This document shows positions 31,018-41,981 of a DNA stretch of 64,000 bases, piece by piece. The notes beneath the pieces were generated by a model, which saw only the letters and a list, made by a program, of their open reading frames with translations, did not search any database and had not been told where the DNA came from. The stretch's first letter is position 1. Each line of letters opens with the position of its first letter. Origin of the DNA: Amaurobius ferox. Taxonomy: Eukaryota; Arthropoda; Arachnida; Araneae; Amaurobiidae. The stretch covers positions 24,494,022 through 24,558,021 of the forward strand of contig OX578150.1 in the NCBI GenBank assembly GCA_951213105.1, given 5' to 3'. A program made the position numbers and the translations under genes.

Positions 31018-31878
31018 ATGACTACTTTTGATGATAAATTATTAGGTGAAAAAACTCATTATTACTGTAGTAGTGATAGCGATGATGAGCCTGACGAAGA
31101 TTCTGATAAAATGACATCCCCTACGAGTACATCGAATTCGAGATTCATTCCTTCTTGTGAAATTAATGAATGGGAGGGCTCATCAACGAATACTGGACCA
31201 AAAGGCGTTATTAAAGATTGGCAAAGGTATAAGCAGTTGGAGTCTGAAAGGCGCGAAGAACAAGAACTAGAAAAGCTTGCCTTGATGAAAAAGCTTTCTT
31301 TGACTTGCCAGAGTTCGAAAGAAGAAGAAAAAATGCAGCAAGAAGAAGATGAATTGGATAAGGAGTTGAAAGAGTTGTTGGATGATAAAATTTTAGAAGA
31401 ATTTAAGGCATTGCGTATGCAGCAAATGATGGATCAGCATTGTACCCCTTCAAGCTATGGAACATTGTTCAGAATCAGAACAGGGCAAGAATATTTAGAT
31501 GCTATTGATAAGACTGTAAAGACAACCACTGTTATAATGTATATTTTTAGTGAGGGGGATAAGCGTTGCAAATTGATGTATGATTGTCTTCCCAGTCTTG
31601 CAAATGAATATCCTGAAGTTAAGTTCTGCAGTGTTGAAGTTTCAATAGCAGGACTCAGTCGTCATTTTGAACGAAGAGGTGTACCAGCAATTCTTGTTTA
31701 TAAAAATGGATCTCTTGTTGGGAATTTTGTTCGTATTACTGATGAATTGGGAGATGAATTTGTGACCTCAGACTTGGAAAATTATTTGCTTGAACATGGA
31801 ATGTTGCCAGATCATAGTTTAATTCTCTCATCACTCAGACAAACAGTTTATGATGATGTTACTCACGATTCAGATTAA
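31018..31878 (+). CDS. PDCL: phosducin-like protein (PDCL), intact
   Basis: It encodes 286 residues. Phosducin-like proteins bind G-protein beta-gamma subunits and act as co-chaperones with the CCT chaperonin in assembling the beta-gamma dimer in the cytosol. The start MTTFDDKLLGEK matches the conserved N-terminus of the family, so I use this ATG and not the in-frame one 30 bp upstream. An acidic stretch follows (residues 18-30), then the signature TGPKGVIKDWQRYKQLE (59-75), the Gbeta-gamma-contacting helix. A charged coiled-coil-like segment covers about 76-140 and a thioredoxin-like domain about 145-265 (VKFCSVEVS, GVPAILVYKNG, GNFVRITDELGD). Length is close to vertebrate PDCL (about 301). 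The coding region has no intron. It is the functional partner of the broken copy at 12068. Confidence 0.93.
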   Translation: MTTFDDKLLGEKTHYYCSSDSDDEPDEDSDKMTSPTSTSNSRFIPSCEINEWEGSSTNTGPKGVIKDWQRYKQLESERREEQELEKLALMKKLSLTCQSSKEEEKMQQEEDELDKELKELLDDKILEEFKALRMQQMMDQHCTPSSYGTLFRIRTGQEYLDAIDKTVKTTTVIMYIFSEGDKRCKLMYDCLPSLANEYPEVKFCSVEVSIAGLSRHFERRGVPAILVYKNGSLVGNFVRITDELGDEFVTSDLENYLLEHGMLPDHSLILSSLRQTVYDDVTHDSD

Positions 31879-32364
31879 TTATTTCTTTTTGTGCAGATAA
31901 AATTGAGCGTAATTTATATCACATTAAGGCTGCCATCTTTTATTTATTGGAAAATCAAAACTTCATTTAAGATGGTTACTGAACAACACAAGTTAAATAG
32001 TAATTTGTTAAAATTAATTTATATTTTACAGCATGGGAGATAGAAAATTGTGAATTATATTGTGAGATTTTTTTCTTTAATGTATAACAAAATATCTTTA
32101 GGCAAATGAAAGAATAATATTAACAAAAAATTATTTGTCAGTGAAAAATCTAATTTACATAATTTTATTGCACTTCCAAGAAAAATTTTATTACCTGATC
32201 GTCAGGTACAATAATTGAGTGGGATAAACTTAAGCTGGTTTCCCCCACAAGAAAACTCTAATTTAGAGTTTATTTTTAAAATGTACAAAAGTACTTTCTG
32301 CAGCCTATGTATATATAATTTTAGTACATATTATATAAACAAATATATTTAAGTGAGTACCATA
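31879..32364 (+). other. PDCL 3' UTR and downstream DNA
   Basis: AT-rich sequence that looks identical to 12832-13318 on reading. It includes the short palindrome TACCTGATCGTCAGGTA. I could not fix a polyadenylation site. Confidence 0.5.
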
Positions 32365-32372
32365 AATTGTTC

Positions 32373-33622
32373 GGTAAGATCCTAGTATACGTTACAGACT
32401 TGGCGCGATTTTGAAAAATGTCGCCAACGCCGAAATGATGCGTTGACGCTTGTTGCCAAATGGTTTCCAACGCCAAAATGACGTTTTTAGGAAAAAACAA
32501 AGATAATCGAAACCTAAAAATGGCAAATACAAAGCATACCATAAACATCACAAATAAATAAACATAACATGAAAAGACAAACATTTATTAACTTCAATAA
32601 TTTAAACATTAAACAAATCATAAATCAAATTTACAAAAGAACACCGGGATAGACACATTTTATCGCGGCAATAAACGCTTTCACCTTCTCCGACGATGTT
32701 TTACCGTTGTGGATTCGCCGCCACATGTATTCGGACAGATATGAGTCAAATTCGTCTTCCACCTTTTTGGTGCCTTTCATTCCGCGCTTCACGGCGCCCC
32801 ATGTTCCCTCAATCGAGTTTGTATGGGCACCGGAAATGGGATCACGGAAAGTTACACTATGATTCACCGTAAAGTGTTTAAAACCTTCGTCATCAAGACA
32901 GTCGTATGCTTTCCAGCAATCGGGACACCACGACGCTGCCGGGTAAAACGTACTTTTTCAACACGCCCAACAGCGTCTCTTTCGACCTGTTTTGAACAGC
33001 GGCCATGAAACATTTGTTTGTACCGCTTTCGACTCCACCAAAAACCCACTGGCCCTCCACTCGCTTGCCACGGTGATATTTACGTTTTCTAAATTTGGAC
33101 TCATCAATTTCAACAACGACGGCCTCGCCGCCGAGAGGTGCAGAATTGTTGATCAACCACTGGGCACACACCTCCCGGCAAAACATCATCCAGTCTGTCA
33201 CCGTCTGCTTGGCAACACAGAGGTCTTGAACCATATAATTATGCCTTGCGCCATACACCCATTCCACAGTCAATTCCATAATTTTCGTCAAATCCAGGTT
33301 TGAGTCATGAAACCACGTGTTTTTCCGGAGCGTCGCCTTTTTTTGATGGCCCTTATTACGGCACAACCAGCTGAATCCATCGGAAATGTCTTTTCTTACG
33401 CCGAGATTTAAATATTCATCAGACATCTTTAACCTCACAAATTCACACTCATTCACAAATCTCTAACTCCCGCAATATCACACCACGAATTCCAAAATGG
33501 CTAAAAACCTACCACCTAACAAATCTCGCCAAATCTACAACTACACAATAGCAACTTTATCGCCCTCCCAAATGTCGCCTATATCGCCAAATCCACCTCG
33601 TAACGTATACTAGGATTTTACC
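32373..33622 (-). mobile_element. Merlin DNA transposon, nearly intact, 8-bp target duplication
   Basis: 1250 bp with TIRs GGTAARATCCTAGTATACGT at both ends, flanked by AATTGTTC on both sides (32365-32372 and 33623-33630). The other PDCL locus has the unoccupied site AATTGTTC once (near 13325), so the insertion and its 8-bp duplication can be read directly. The 8-bp duplication, GG-starting TIRs and ISXO2-type transposase are all characteristic of the Merlin superfamily. Confidence 0.95.
32631..33456 (-). pseudogene. Merlin transposase (ISXO2/IS1595-like), single frameshift
   Basis: The N-terminal part (33456-32893) runs from MNECEFVRLKMSDEYL through a helix-turn-helix-like region to VEIDESKFRKRKYHRG, which carries the first catalytic Asp, then QWVFGGVE and LPGSVVVS. 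The frame then breaks. In the next frame DCWKAYDCLDDEGF (second Asp) leads into NHSVTFRDP, AHTNSIEGTWGAVKRGMKG (the terminal acidic residue) and the C-terminus (to 32631). An extra C in the CCC before GATTGCTGG explains the shift. Apart from that one base all expected motifs are present, so this copy died very recently, or the base is an assembly error. Confidence 0.9.
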
Positions 33623-34828
33623 AATTGTTCTTAAAAAGTGAAGTTTCCTTTTATTTCCCGTAAGTAGTTAGGTGGTGTAACTGGTCATATGTAGTTCAGT
33701 GGCCTGCCTATCTAAAATGGAGCCTGGGAGGAGGGGGTGGCACTGGGTTTTATATCAAATATTTATGGCAAATGTATGTTATTGCATGCCAAATTTGTAC
33801 GTTTCCTCATGTTTTGAAATAGACTCCTTCCGCTTATGTGACATATTCTACCATTATATGAAATTTAATTTTAAATCGAGATTAGCTATATATAAAATGT
33901 TAACTTTTTATAAAATGTAAAAATACGAAATAAAATACTTGGAAAATTCTCCGGACATATAAAAAACATTGAAAATGATCAGAAATTTTCCCGGAGAGTA
34001 AAAATGCTTCCTGATTTTCATCAAAGGAGTATTCAGAAACAATAATTAAATTATCGGTAAATCCAGAGGCCAATCCACCCTATGTATTTTTTCTAAGTAC
34101 AAATTGTGCCAAGTTGGCACATTCTCCAGTGTTTTAAAATTGGTTCCACCCATCTTAAGTGACCTATTCTTCCCCGTTTAGAAATAGGCTCCTCCTACCA
34201 AAATGGCATTTGCTACTGTGTTCTATACAAGAGTTTTTAATGTAAATGATAGTGCAATTCAATTTGAATAAGTGATTAATACTCATAAAAATGTTACAAA
34301 ATAAGATTTTTGTGCATTTTAAGAAAATTGTGTAACTTTGTAAAACTGCAGAATAAAAAACTTATAAAATGAATAGTTTACTGATAAAAATGTTACAAAA
34401 TAAGATTTTTATGAATTTTTAAAAACTTTGGAAATTTTAGAAAACATACAATACTTAAAACATTTTGTGAATTTAAAACCGATACACAGAAAAAAGTTTG
34501 TACTTTAACAAAATTTTAAAGCCATAATTGAAAAAGAAAACGATACTTAAAAGCTGTTTGTACTCTAACAAAATTTCAAAAAGAAGTTTTAAAGGAGGGG
34601 AGAAATCAATTTTATAAACACAGAAAAATACAAACCAAAATTTCAAAACACTATATAAATTAATCAACAAACACTAGATTTCAGGACTCCTCCCGGAGTC
34701 GGAATAGCTGTTCGCTCTCTCACACAATTTCATTTCATCTCCACACTTGGGACAGACAGACATATTACCGCTCAAAATCCCTTTCATAACTCACCAATTA
34801 ATCACTTCTTTCATACCTTTATTTTCTA
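33623..34828. other. downstream flank of PDCL locus C
   Basis: Matches 13326-14528 with scattered substitutions and indels. No gene is seen. Imperfect tandem GTTTGTACTYTAACAAAATT motifs lie near 34495-34575. The match ends near 34828. Confidence 0.6.
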
Positions 34829-35340
34829 AATTATTGTAGTATTTAATACTAAATTCAATCAAACCACATCCATTTGACCACATTTCACAACACAACATTC
34901 ACCGTCCATTGGCTCGCGATTCGACAATATAATCGACATTAAAAGTAAATCCTCAAAAATAAAACTGTTAAAAAATTATCAAATAAAATGTGTATGACAA
35001 TAGAAATAACGTGGAAATAAATGTGCTGGCCACAGAAAATGGTAGCAACCCTAGAAACGTGCTTATTGGATGTTACCAACTTACAATCGAGATACAAGAG
35101 GTTACCAGATTACAACATAAAGCATTTGCAATCAGAACGCTTGGCGGCAACTTGGCTAGTGAGCTAAAAGTGCTGTGGGTTCTTCTCTGAATTAACTAAT
35201 ATTTCCACAATTAAATGAAATATACGCAGGATGGTGTACAAATGCAGGTATTTACAAAATTGCTGTAAAATATCCTTTCATTTTATTATTATAAAGTTTG
35301 AAAAATGGGTATTATGTATACAATATGTGATAATTATAAA
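34829..35340. other. no gene seen
   Basis: AT-rich sequence unique in this window. A 66-codon frame at 34990-35190 has no recognisable motif. Confidence 0.5.
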
Positions 35341-35346
35341 GTTTTA

Positions 35347-35705
35347 GGGAATAGATTTGATATAAAGAATTTGGCTAAATCCGCCATTTTTTTTTGTCGC
35401 CAAGACTGCTGCCAACACGTACGGTGTTTGAAAAATAAAAACACAGTATCTGGTTTAATGAAATCCAAAACTTTTCAAAGAATTGGAACAGATTTGATAA
35501 AGAATTTGGCTAAATCGTTTTTACACACACAGCAACAACAAAACAAAAATAAAATGGCCACAGCCGACGATATCAGAAAGCTAAAAGGGGTTGCCAGAAA
35601 AAGACATTTCGCACCAAATGCAATTTATTTTCGTGCCACATTTGGCGACTTATTGCTCACGAAAAAAGCTGAGAAAACCAAATTCCTTATATCAAATCTG
35701 TACCA
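35347..35705. mobile_element. TIR MITE with 6-bp target duplication (family M, short copy)
   Basis: The ends GGGAATAGATTTGATATAAA and, in reverse, TGGTACAGATTTGATATAAG are inverted repeats; GTTTTA flanks both sides (35341-35346 and 35706-35711). It includes an inner copy of the end motif near 35485 and the segment AACAACAAAACAAAAATAAA followed by ATGGCCACAGCCG. The longer relative at 38891-39835 has the same ends, the same target-site length and the same ATGGCC segment. Confidence 0.88.
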
Positions 35706-36102
35706 GTTTTAGTCCATGCAAATAGATTGTATAAGCAGAAAATATTTTCACAATTATGCGAAATATACTGAGAATCAAGCACAATTTAGTTTTGAGAGAC
35801 GCCAACCAATTGATGAGGATTTCAGTACTGAAGAAGTTAAAATATCAGTAGTTTTAAGACTTTTTCAGTAGTCAAGAATTGAAATATATAGGTTATCAAT
35901 ACAAAACCGCAAATATATAAAATTATGTAAGCTTATGTATAATTATTTATTAATATAAATATACTATATGACAGTGAAAATGAGACACCAAGAAGGAGTG
36001 GGCAGAAGGTGATGAAAATCGACAGAGAGAAACAGCAATGAACAATAAGTGATGTTTATTGCAACATGATGCCTTTGTACACTGAGTGATAACACCGTCT
36101 GA

Positions 36103-36552
36103 TCAGTAGGTTGTAGGACCACCGCGGGTGGCGATACTGGCAGCAACACGTCTAGGTACAGAGTCAATGAGCATACAGATGGTATCCTGAGCAATGGTTG
36201 CCCATTCCCTGTCAACCATTTGCCAGAGTTAGTCTTCGAAATGTGATGGTGGCAGCTCACGCAAGTGATGTCCAATCATGTTCTACACTTATTTGATTAG
36301 TGAGCAATCAGGGGAGACTGCTGGCCAGTAAAGTACTTTGATACCTTGCAGGGCATGGTGGTTGATGCGTGCCATGTGTGGTCGGGTGTTATCCTGCTGG
36401 TAAATGGTATTGGGCACCCCCTGAAGGAAGAGTAGTGTCACCATCCACAGCATGTCATCTACGTATTGTTAAGCTGTCATAGTACCTCAATATGGACCGG
36501 AGGTAACCTGCTATTGTAGGCGATAGCGCCCCAAACTATGATACTGCGGTCA
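36103..36552 (-). pseudogene. Tc1-like transposase, C-terminal part
   Basis: Read on the minus strand from the insertion point: DRSIIVWGAIAYNSR, then QQDNTRPHMARINHHALQG (second catalytic Asp), then YWPAVSPDCSLIK, where family members have SPDLSPIE, so the catalytic Glu is now Lys. It ends DREWATIAQDTI...SVPRRVAASIATRGGPTTY and a stop at 36103-36105. Stops and shifts lie between these blocks. The motif order is that of the Tc1/mariner DDE domain. It is dead. Confidence 0.8.
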
Positions 36553-38890
36553 GGGTCATTCCACACACCTCACAAGCGAGTTCCCATGGATTATTACAAT
36601 ATTTTGCAGGTACATTCCCATTTACCAGGTGGTATATTAATACAAGTTTTAACCCTTGGCTTCTGCTACTTTTTGAGATATGAGGGGTGGAAATTTTAAT
36701 GCTTTTCTCCCCCTTCTCATATTTGACTGACCATAACTCTGGAACCAATAAAGTTAGAAATTTGAATTTGGTATCATTTGAAAGCTTGTAACATGAGCTT
36801 TAAAATGATATACAGCGTGCATAGATTTTTTTTTTGTATTTCAGCTTTTTTATGTGACCATGGATTTTGACCTTGAATATTTCCGAAACATATCGTTTTA
36901 CAAATCTGGGAAAAATATATTTTGTACACACTGTTATGTTCCTTATTTGTGCCAAGTTTCAAATGGGGAAAACTAGGGGATCAGATATTATTTAAAAGTC
37001 ATGTGTTCGTGTCCAAATGTGTCATAATCACACTGATAATGCAACATTAGAATAATGAAAGAACCATGTAATCTAATATACAATGAGTAGATTGTGTAAA
37101 AAAAACTATACAGATCAACTATACTAAAAAAACTATACAGATATTTTAAGTCAAACCTGACTTAACAATTACTTTTTCTTTTTGACAATGTTTGATTTGC
37201 TAGGTTGCTTTCTGCTTCTGTAATTTTATATGTTCTGCCAGTCGCTGTACTTGGGTCAACTTTTGTTAAAACTGAGTGTCTGGACACCCACAAAATGTCA
37301 GAGTATGAAGGATAAACAAATTATGGTGATGGACCATGTGAGTGTAGAAAACTGATCTGTATTTCATCAGAGGATGCATTCGCATTAGGAACACAGCCCA
37401 ACCATCAGGTAGAATCATACATGCAGGTCATAAATCCTTGTATTTCTTCTAATGCCCAAAACATACCTGCAGGAATTACACAAGTCCCCAATGAACATTC
37501 CCAAGAACTTGAGTTAGAAAAATATTTCACTTGGACAACACCTTTTTTAACTGGCACAAATGAATGGAACTGCTGAGTGCCAGAATCAGTCACTGCTTCT
37601 TAAAAACGGCGTTCAAGTAACTTCTGTTCAGTGGCATACTCTTCTTGTGCTACATAGGCAAAGCTGATGTTCTGAATGTTTGATTTTGCCTACACTCAAA
37701 CAGTTGACGAGGAGTCATAATTTGTTCACTGTACGGTCTTTGTAAATGGGCCTTTGCTGCCAAACGTTTGACCGTTCCACCAATGCCATTACATGCACTC
37801 TTCCCATGGGAAGTTGCAAAAAAATGCCATTCAGCTTTAATGGCGAAATGATCTTCATGTAATGTCAGATTTAGAAAGTTTTTATAATTCTTGTATTGAC
37901 CTGAACATCCATCAGAGAAATAATAAATTTTTTTAATAGTAACATTGCATATCTCTGTTAGATGACTTATAAGGTATTGCTGAAACAGATGAACTGCTAC
38001 GGTATAGTGTGCCATGCAGTCTGAAATAATTGCCAATTTTTCATGAGCTAAATTATTTTTGTCATGTAAAAAATAGGCAACAAAAGGATGAATTGTTGCT
38101 TGGACATTATTCCAGTGAAAACCTTGTGCTGTATCCTGAAGAAGAAAAGAATAATTTTCAGCAAAATCCCCTAGTGCAATTACTTCATTAATTTTTAAAT
38201 TTACTTTTAATTCTTTTAAGAATGTTGCTTGTTCAGTTGCAATAAATGAATGTTGTAGAGTAAGAGCTGCAACTTTTCTATAAGAAAAGCAGTAAAGTCC
38301 TCACTAGATTTTACTAGTATTTCCAAAGTTGATCTATCCGTTGACAGCCATTGCTTAAATATATTTTCAACTGCATTGTCATTAAAAATATCAGAAATCT
38401 TTAGTGCTAAATTTTCTGAATCTGGACATTCATTGTACTTACCAGAATAACATGCTAGCTGTGCTGGATTACATATCATCACAGGTAAACAATGTTGGTA
38501 TGTTTTTAAATAATCGTTTTCTTCTTTTGTGAAATTTGACAGAATAGCAGCCAACATTAGTTTTACATTCTGATGAATTGTACATACGCATACTGCATGT
38601 GTGCCACTGGCATCAATTAGAACACAGTTCTTTGGCTGAAGCTCGGCAAATTTTGAAAAGTTAATTTTGGTTTCAGAATACAATTCTTTAAAGCGAATAT
38701 AAACTTCATTCAAATTACCCAATATAAGATGCTTTTGTACATGAGTTATGACATAAATTGAAAGAAAATCTTTTTTCTCTGGCATAATGCGGCTCACCTC
38801 ATCACTGAAGTAAAAGTCATGGACTTACTTCTTTCACAGTTTTTGCACACAGGCTTACAAGCTTTTCTATTCAGTGAAGAGATAGAATTC

Positions 38891-39835
38891 CGGAACAGAT
38901 TTGATATAAAGAATTTGGCTAAATCCGCCATTTTTTTTGTCGCCAAGACTGGCGCCAAAGCGTACGGTGTTTGAAAAGTCCTAACGGACGCCATCTTGAA
39001 CATTGCGCGTAAGAAATATAAACATATATAATTAAAAATGCATAAAAATGCCGATTTAACAATACTTAGAAAAAATACGAAATTTTATAAAAACGTTTGT
39101 TTGAAAAGTCCTAACGGACGCCATCTTGAACATTGCGCGTAACAAATATAAACATATATAATTAAAAATGCCGATAATTAACAATACTTAGAAAAAATAC
39201 GAAATTTTATAAAAGCGTTTGATCTTTAACAAAATTTAAGAAAAAAGTGATACTTAGAAAAACGTTTGTACTTTAACTAAATTTAAGAAAAAGTGATACT
39301 TAGAAAAAAGTTTGTACTTTAACTAAATTTAAGAGAAAACGATACTTAGAAAAAAGTTTGTACTTTAAAGAAATTTAAAAGAAACGATACTTTACGTGGA
39401 CAACAAAATCAAAAAACAGTACCTGTTTTAATGAAATCCAAAACTTTTCAAAGAAAAACATGTGTAAATATCCAAATTGCACAAATAATTATTTCCACAT
39501 TGCGGTCATAAAAAAAGTCTCATTATTTCTATGTAAATTTTCTGCTTCTACATTATTTTATCTAATATGTGCTATCTTTAATTCCTGTATGATATTTACA
39601 TCTTTAACACACTCAGACATGTTTTTACGCACACACCAACAACAAAACAAAAATAAAATGGCCGCAGCCGACTATATCAGAAAGCTAAAAGGTGTGGGGT
39701 TGCCAGAATTTCCAGAAGCACGTCACTGAACATTTCGCGCGCAAATCAGGCGCGCCACATTTGGCCATTTGGCGCCACATCTGGCTCGCGAAAAAAAGTT
39801 GAAAAATCCAAATTCTTTATATCAAATCTGTACCA
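38891..39835. mobile_element. TIR MITE with 6-bp target duplication (family M, long copy)
   Basis: The left end CGGAACAGATTTGATATAAA and the right end, reversed TGGTACAGATTTGATATAAA, are inverted repeats. GAATTC flanks both sides (38885-38890 and 39836-39841). Removing the element and one GAATTC rejoins the host transposase gene at the residues GIL. It holds two tandem arrays and the ATGGCCGCAGCCGACTATA segment shared with the short copy. Confidence 0.9.
38976..39390. repeat. two tandem arrays inside the MITE
   Basis: A unit of about 130 bp beginning GTCCTAACGGACGCCATCTT occurs twice (near 38976 and 39107). It is followed by roughly four units of about 45 bp containing GATACTTAGAAAAAAGTTTG and TACTTTAACTAAATTTAAG. 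The second motif closely resembles sequence in the 3' flank of both PDCL copies (14180-14290, 34490-34575). Confidence 0.75.
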
Positions 39836-41481
39836 GAATTCCTTTTTGTTTGACCAGATATTTGGCAGTTCTTGCCACCATATGCTGAGTGGCGGAAGGA
39901 AATTCTGAAAGAACTTTTATAATGCTCCAGCTTTTAGGAAGTAGTGTCAAGATTATTATCTTTTCACTTTTTTTTCTTTGTTGTACTCGCAAACTTTTCT
40001 TGGAGCTGTTGCAAAATTTCACATTTCTCCTGAGTACAGTAATCTGGGGATCATTTTGTTGCTCATGAATATTAAACACAGGTACGAACTGTATCATAAA
40101 CTTTCTGAAATTAATTTTTGCAATAATTAGATTCTGAAAATCTCCAAGATTTGACTGGTGATTCCCCAATGCTTTGAAGACATTTATTCAAGCCTTTCAG
40201 TGCAATTTGTCTTAGATAAGTTGATTTGTCTTCACTTTCCTCAGCTTTTCCTTCCTTATTCAGATCTTCCTCACTTTCAGTTCCATATGTTTCAGTTGAA
40301 GTTGTAGCCTCAGCCTCTATAGGAATGGATCCGGGTTTTTCCTTAGGAGCATCTTTCAGCTTTCCCGGTTGTTTGCAACAGTCAATACATATATTTGCTT
40401 TAGGATGGATTGTATGAGGCTTTAGTTCAACCATTCACAGCTGAACTGACCTTAAGCTCTTACGCACACAATGTCTTGACAGCTGGAAAGGATTACAACA
40501 GACTAACAGAACTAGTTTTTCCATTATGTATTCAAACTTCAAAGTTGTAAAAAACTTTACAAAATTACTTAGGAAACAATGGAGTATACCAAGAACAAGA
40601 AAACAATACAATGAAATTACATGTTTAGGTAAAGAAAATTCTGAAAGCTGTAGATTACTTAAGGCATTAAAACATTAAAAAAGCTTTTTAAAGTAAAAAT
40701 CATTAAATTATTTTTGCAATTTTAGTCATAAGCATGGTCATCAATAAGAAACACATGGTTGTGGAAGCCACCATTACTGTTTACAAGCAAACAAAGAATG
40801 TTGTCAAAAACTGGTAACAAAATTACTAAATTTTTTCTCCCAGTCTTTTTTGGCACAGAATGTAACACTTTATAATTCCTGATCAACTAGTACTGTGTGC
40901 AAAATATATAGTTTTTTCGGATTTTAAAATATGAATTTGGAAATATTCAAGGTCAAAAGTCAAGGTCAGGTATTAAAATCTGTATAATTTGAAACATTGA
41001 AGCTTAAGTAATATCTGATTCCCTTGTTCCCCTCATATGAAACTTGGCATAAATAAGGAACATAACAGTGTGTACAAAATATATTTTTTTCAGATTTTTA
41101 AAATGATATGTTTCGGAAATATTCAAAGTCAAAGGTCAATTTGAATGACTTTCAAAATTTAAAATTGTACTTTTGTATCATGTAATATATTATCTTAAAG
41201 CTTGTTTTAAGATCTTTAAAATTAAGTCAATTTTATGCATGTAGTGCAATTAGAATAGTAGTTACATGCATTTGAAAAGTACTCGGACCATCAAAATTTG
41301 ATGATTTTTTATTTTTTGTAATGGCCGCCAATCAAAAAGTATCTGTCTTAAAAATTTAAAAACTTGGATTTTTACTAATATGCCCAAATATTACCCCTGT
41401 ATAAAATTTCAGAAAAATTGGAGGGGGGGGGGGTCAGGTTGAAAATCCCTCTGTTTTGGTTGATTTGACATGAAATGACCC

Positions 41482-41700
41482 ATCAAGAGTGTCCTACACA
41501 TGTTGCAAAAGGGTAACGGAAGTAACCTGCTGGGCCGCCGGCAGAAGTGCCGGTCTACACATGGTAATGTCACTCTGGCTGTACCGGCAGCCTTGTTCCA
41601 ACCATCTTCGCCACAGCTGGTGTACCATGGGCGTATGTAGGTGGCTGTCCACTGAGATTTGACGTATGGATTAACCTGCCCTTCTGAGTCCCATCACCAT
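41482..41700 (-). pseudogene. Tc1-like transposase, DNA-binding part (fragment)
   Basis: On the minus strand fragments such as VHQLWRRWLEQG followed by VTLPCVDRHFCRRP fit the helix-turn-helix and linker of Tc1-like transposases. GC content is higher than in the flanks and equals that of 36103-36552. The first catalytic block expected between this part and the C-terminal part was not found, so some sequence was lost. Confidence 0.5.
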
Positions 41701-41981
41701 AGCCCTTGTGAAATCGTTTGCCTGCTGGAACTGCCTTGGTTGGCGGCGGTCTGGCATTCTCTACTACTACACGTTACATCTGAGACAAAAAAAAAATTGT
41801 AAAAAGATTTTCCTGGCAGACAGAGCGGCGCGACTATTTCCGATTCTGCAGGTTCTTTTCCTTATATTTTACTCAACGTTCGCGGGACAGCTGTGCATTT
41901 CGCATCATTTACATAACTTTGTGAGCTGCATCTACATATTTTTCTGCCCTGTCCTTGGTGTCTCATTTTCACAGTCACGTA

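Larger units (their letters stand above)
29021..34828. repeat. segmental duplicate carrying the intact PDCL gene (locus C)
   Basis: Collinear with 7320-14528, apart from local insertions and deletions: it lacks the LINE, has a SINE (29858-30142) in the corresponding gap, retains the 97 bp lost in the other PDCL copy, and carries a Merlin element (32373-33622). Upstream sequence differs from the other locus by several percent while the gene and first 3' UTR part look identical. Confidence 0.9.
37405..40434 (-). pseudogene. transposase-like protein of unclassified family, broken and MITE-interrupted
   Basis: Pieces in order on the minus strand: 40434-40111 (MVELKPHTIHPKANICIDCC, a CxxC start, then acidic), 40169-39833 (ILTLLPKSWSIIKV... 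ARTAKYLVKQKGIL), then the MITE 39835-38891, then FYFSDEVSRIMPEKKDF and 38797-38216 (QKHLILGNLNEVYIRFKELY, KINFSKFAELQPKNCV, GTHAVCVCTIHQNVKLML, QWLSTDRSTLEIL), then 38036-37650 (ISDCMAHYT, YFSDGCSGQYKNYKNFLNL, AEWHFFATSHGKSACNGIGG) and 37593-37405 (TDSGTQQFHSFVPV). The conserved D residues and the HFFATSHGK block may form an RNase H-like catalytic core; this is inference. Several frameshifts separate the blocks. Similar proteins are commonly annotated as uncharacterised in arthropods, from memory. Confidence 0.75.
36553..41481 (-). mobile_element. unclassified 4.9-kb DNA transposon, ends GGGTCATT
   Basis: The terminal inverted repeats start GGGTCATTCCA (left) and GGGTCATTTCA (right, reversed). 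Long subterminal inverted repeats support them: 36850-36965 mirrors about 41025-41150, with shared strings such as TTTTGTACACACTGTTATGT. It interrupts a Tc1-like element and itself carries a MITE. The gene inside (37405-40434, minus) belongs to a large arthropod/cnidarian protein family that I cannot place in a named transposase superfamily. The target duplication is unclear (flanks GGTCA and ATCAAG). Confidence 0.75.
35967..41979 (-). mobile_element. Tc1-like transposon split by a nested transposon
   Basis: The left end TATGACAGTGAAAATGAGAC and the right end, in reverse CGTGACTGTGAAAATGAGAC, are inverted repeats next to TA on both sides (35965-35966 and 41980-41981). Between them lie the 3' half of a Tc1-like transposase (35990-36552), a 4.9-kb unrelated element (36553-41481), and a piece resembling the 5' DNA-binding half (41482 to about 41700). 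Without the insert the element is about 1.1 kb, so part of the transposase gene is missing. Confidence 0.8.
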
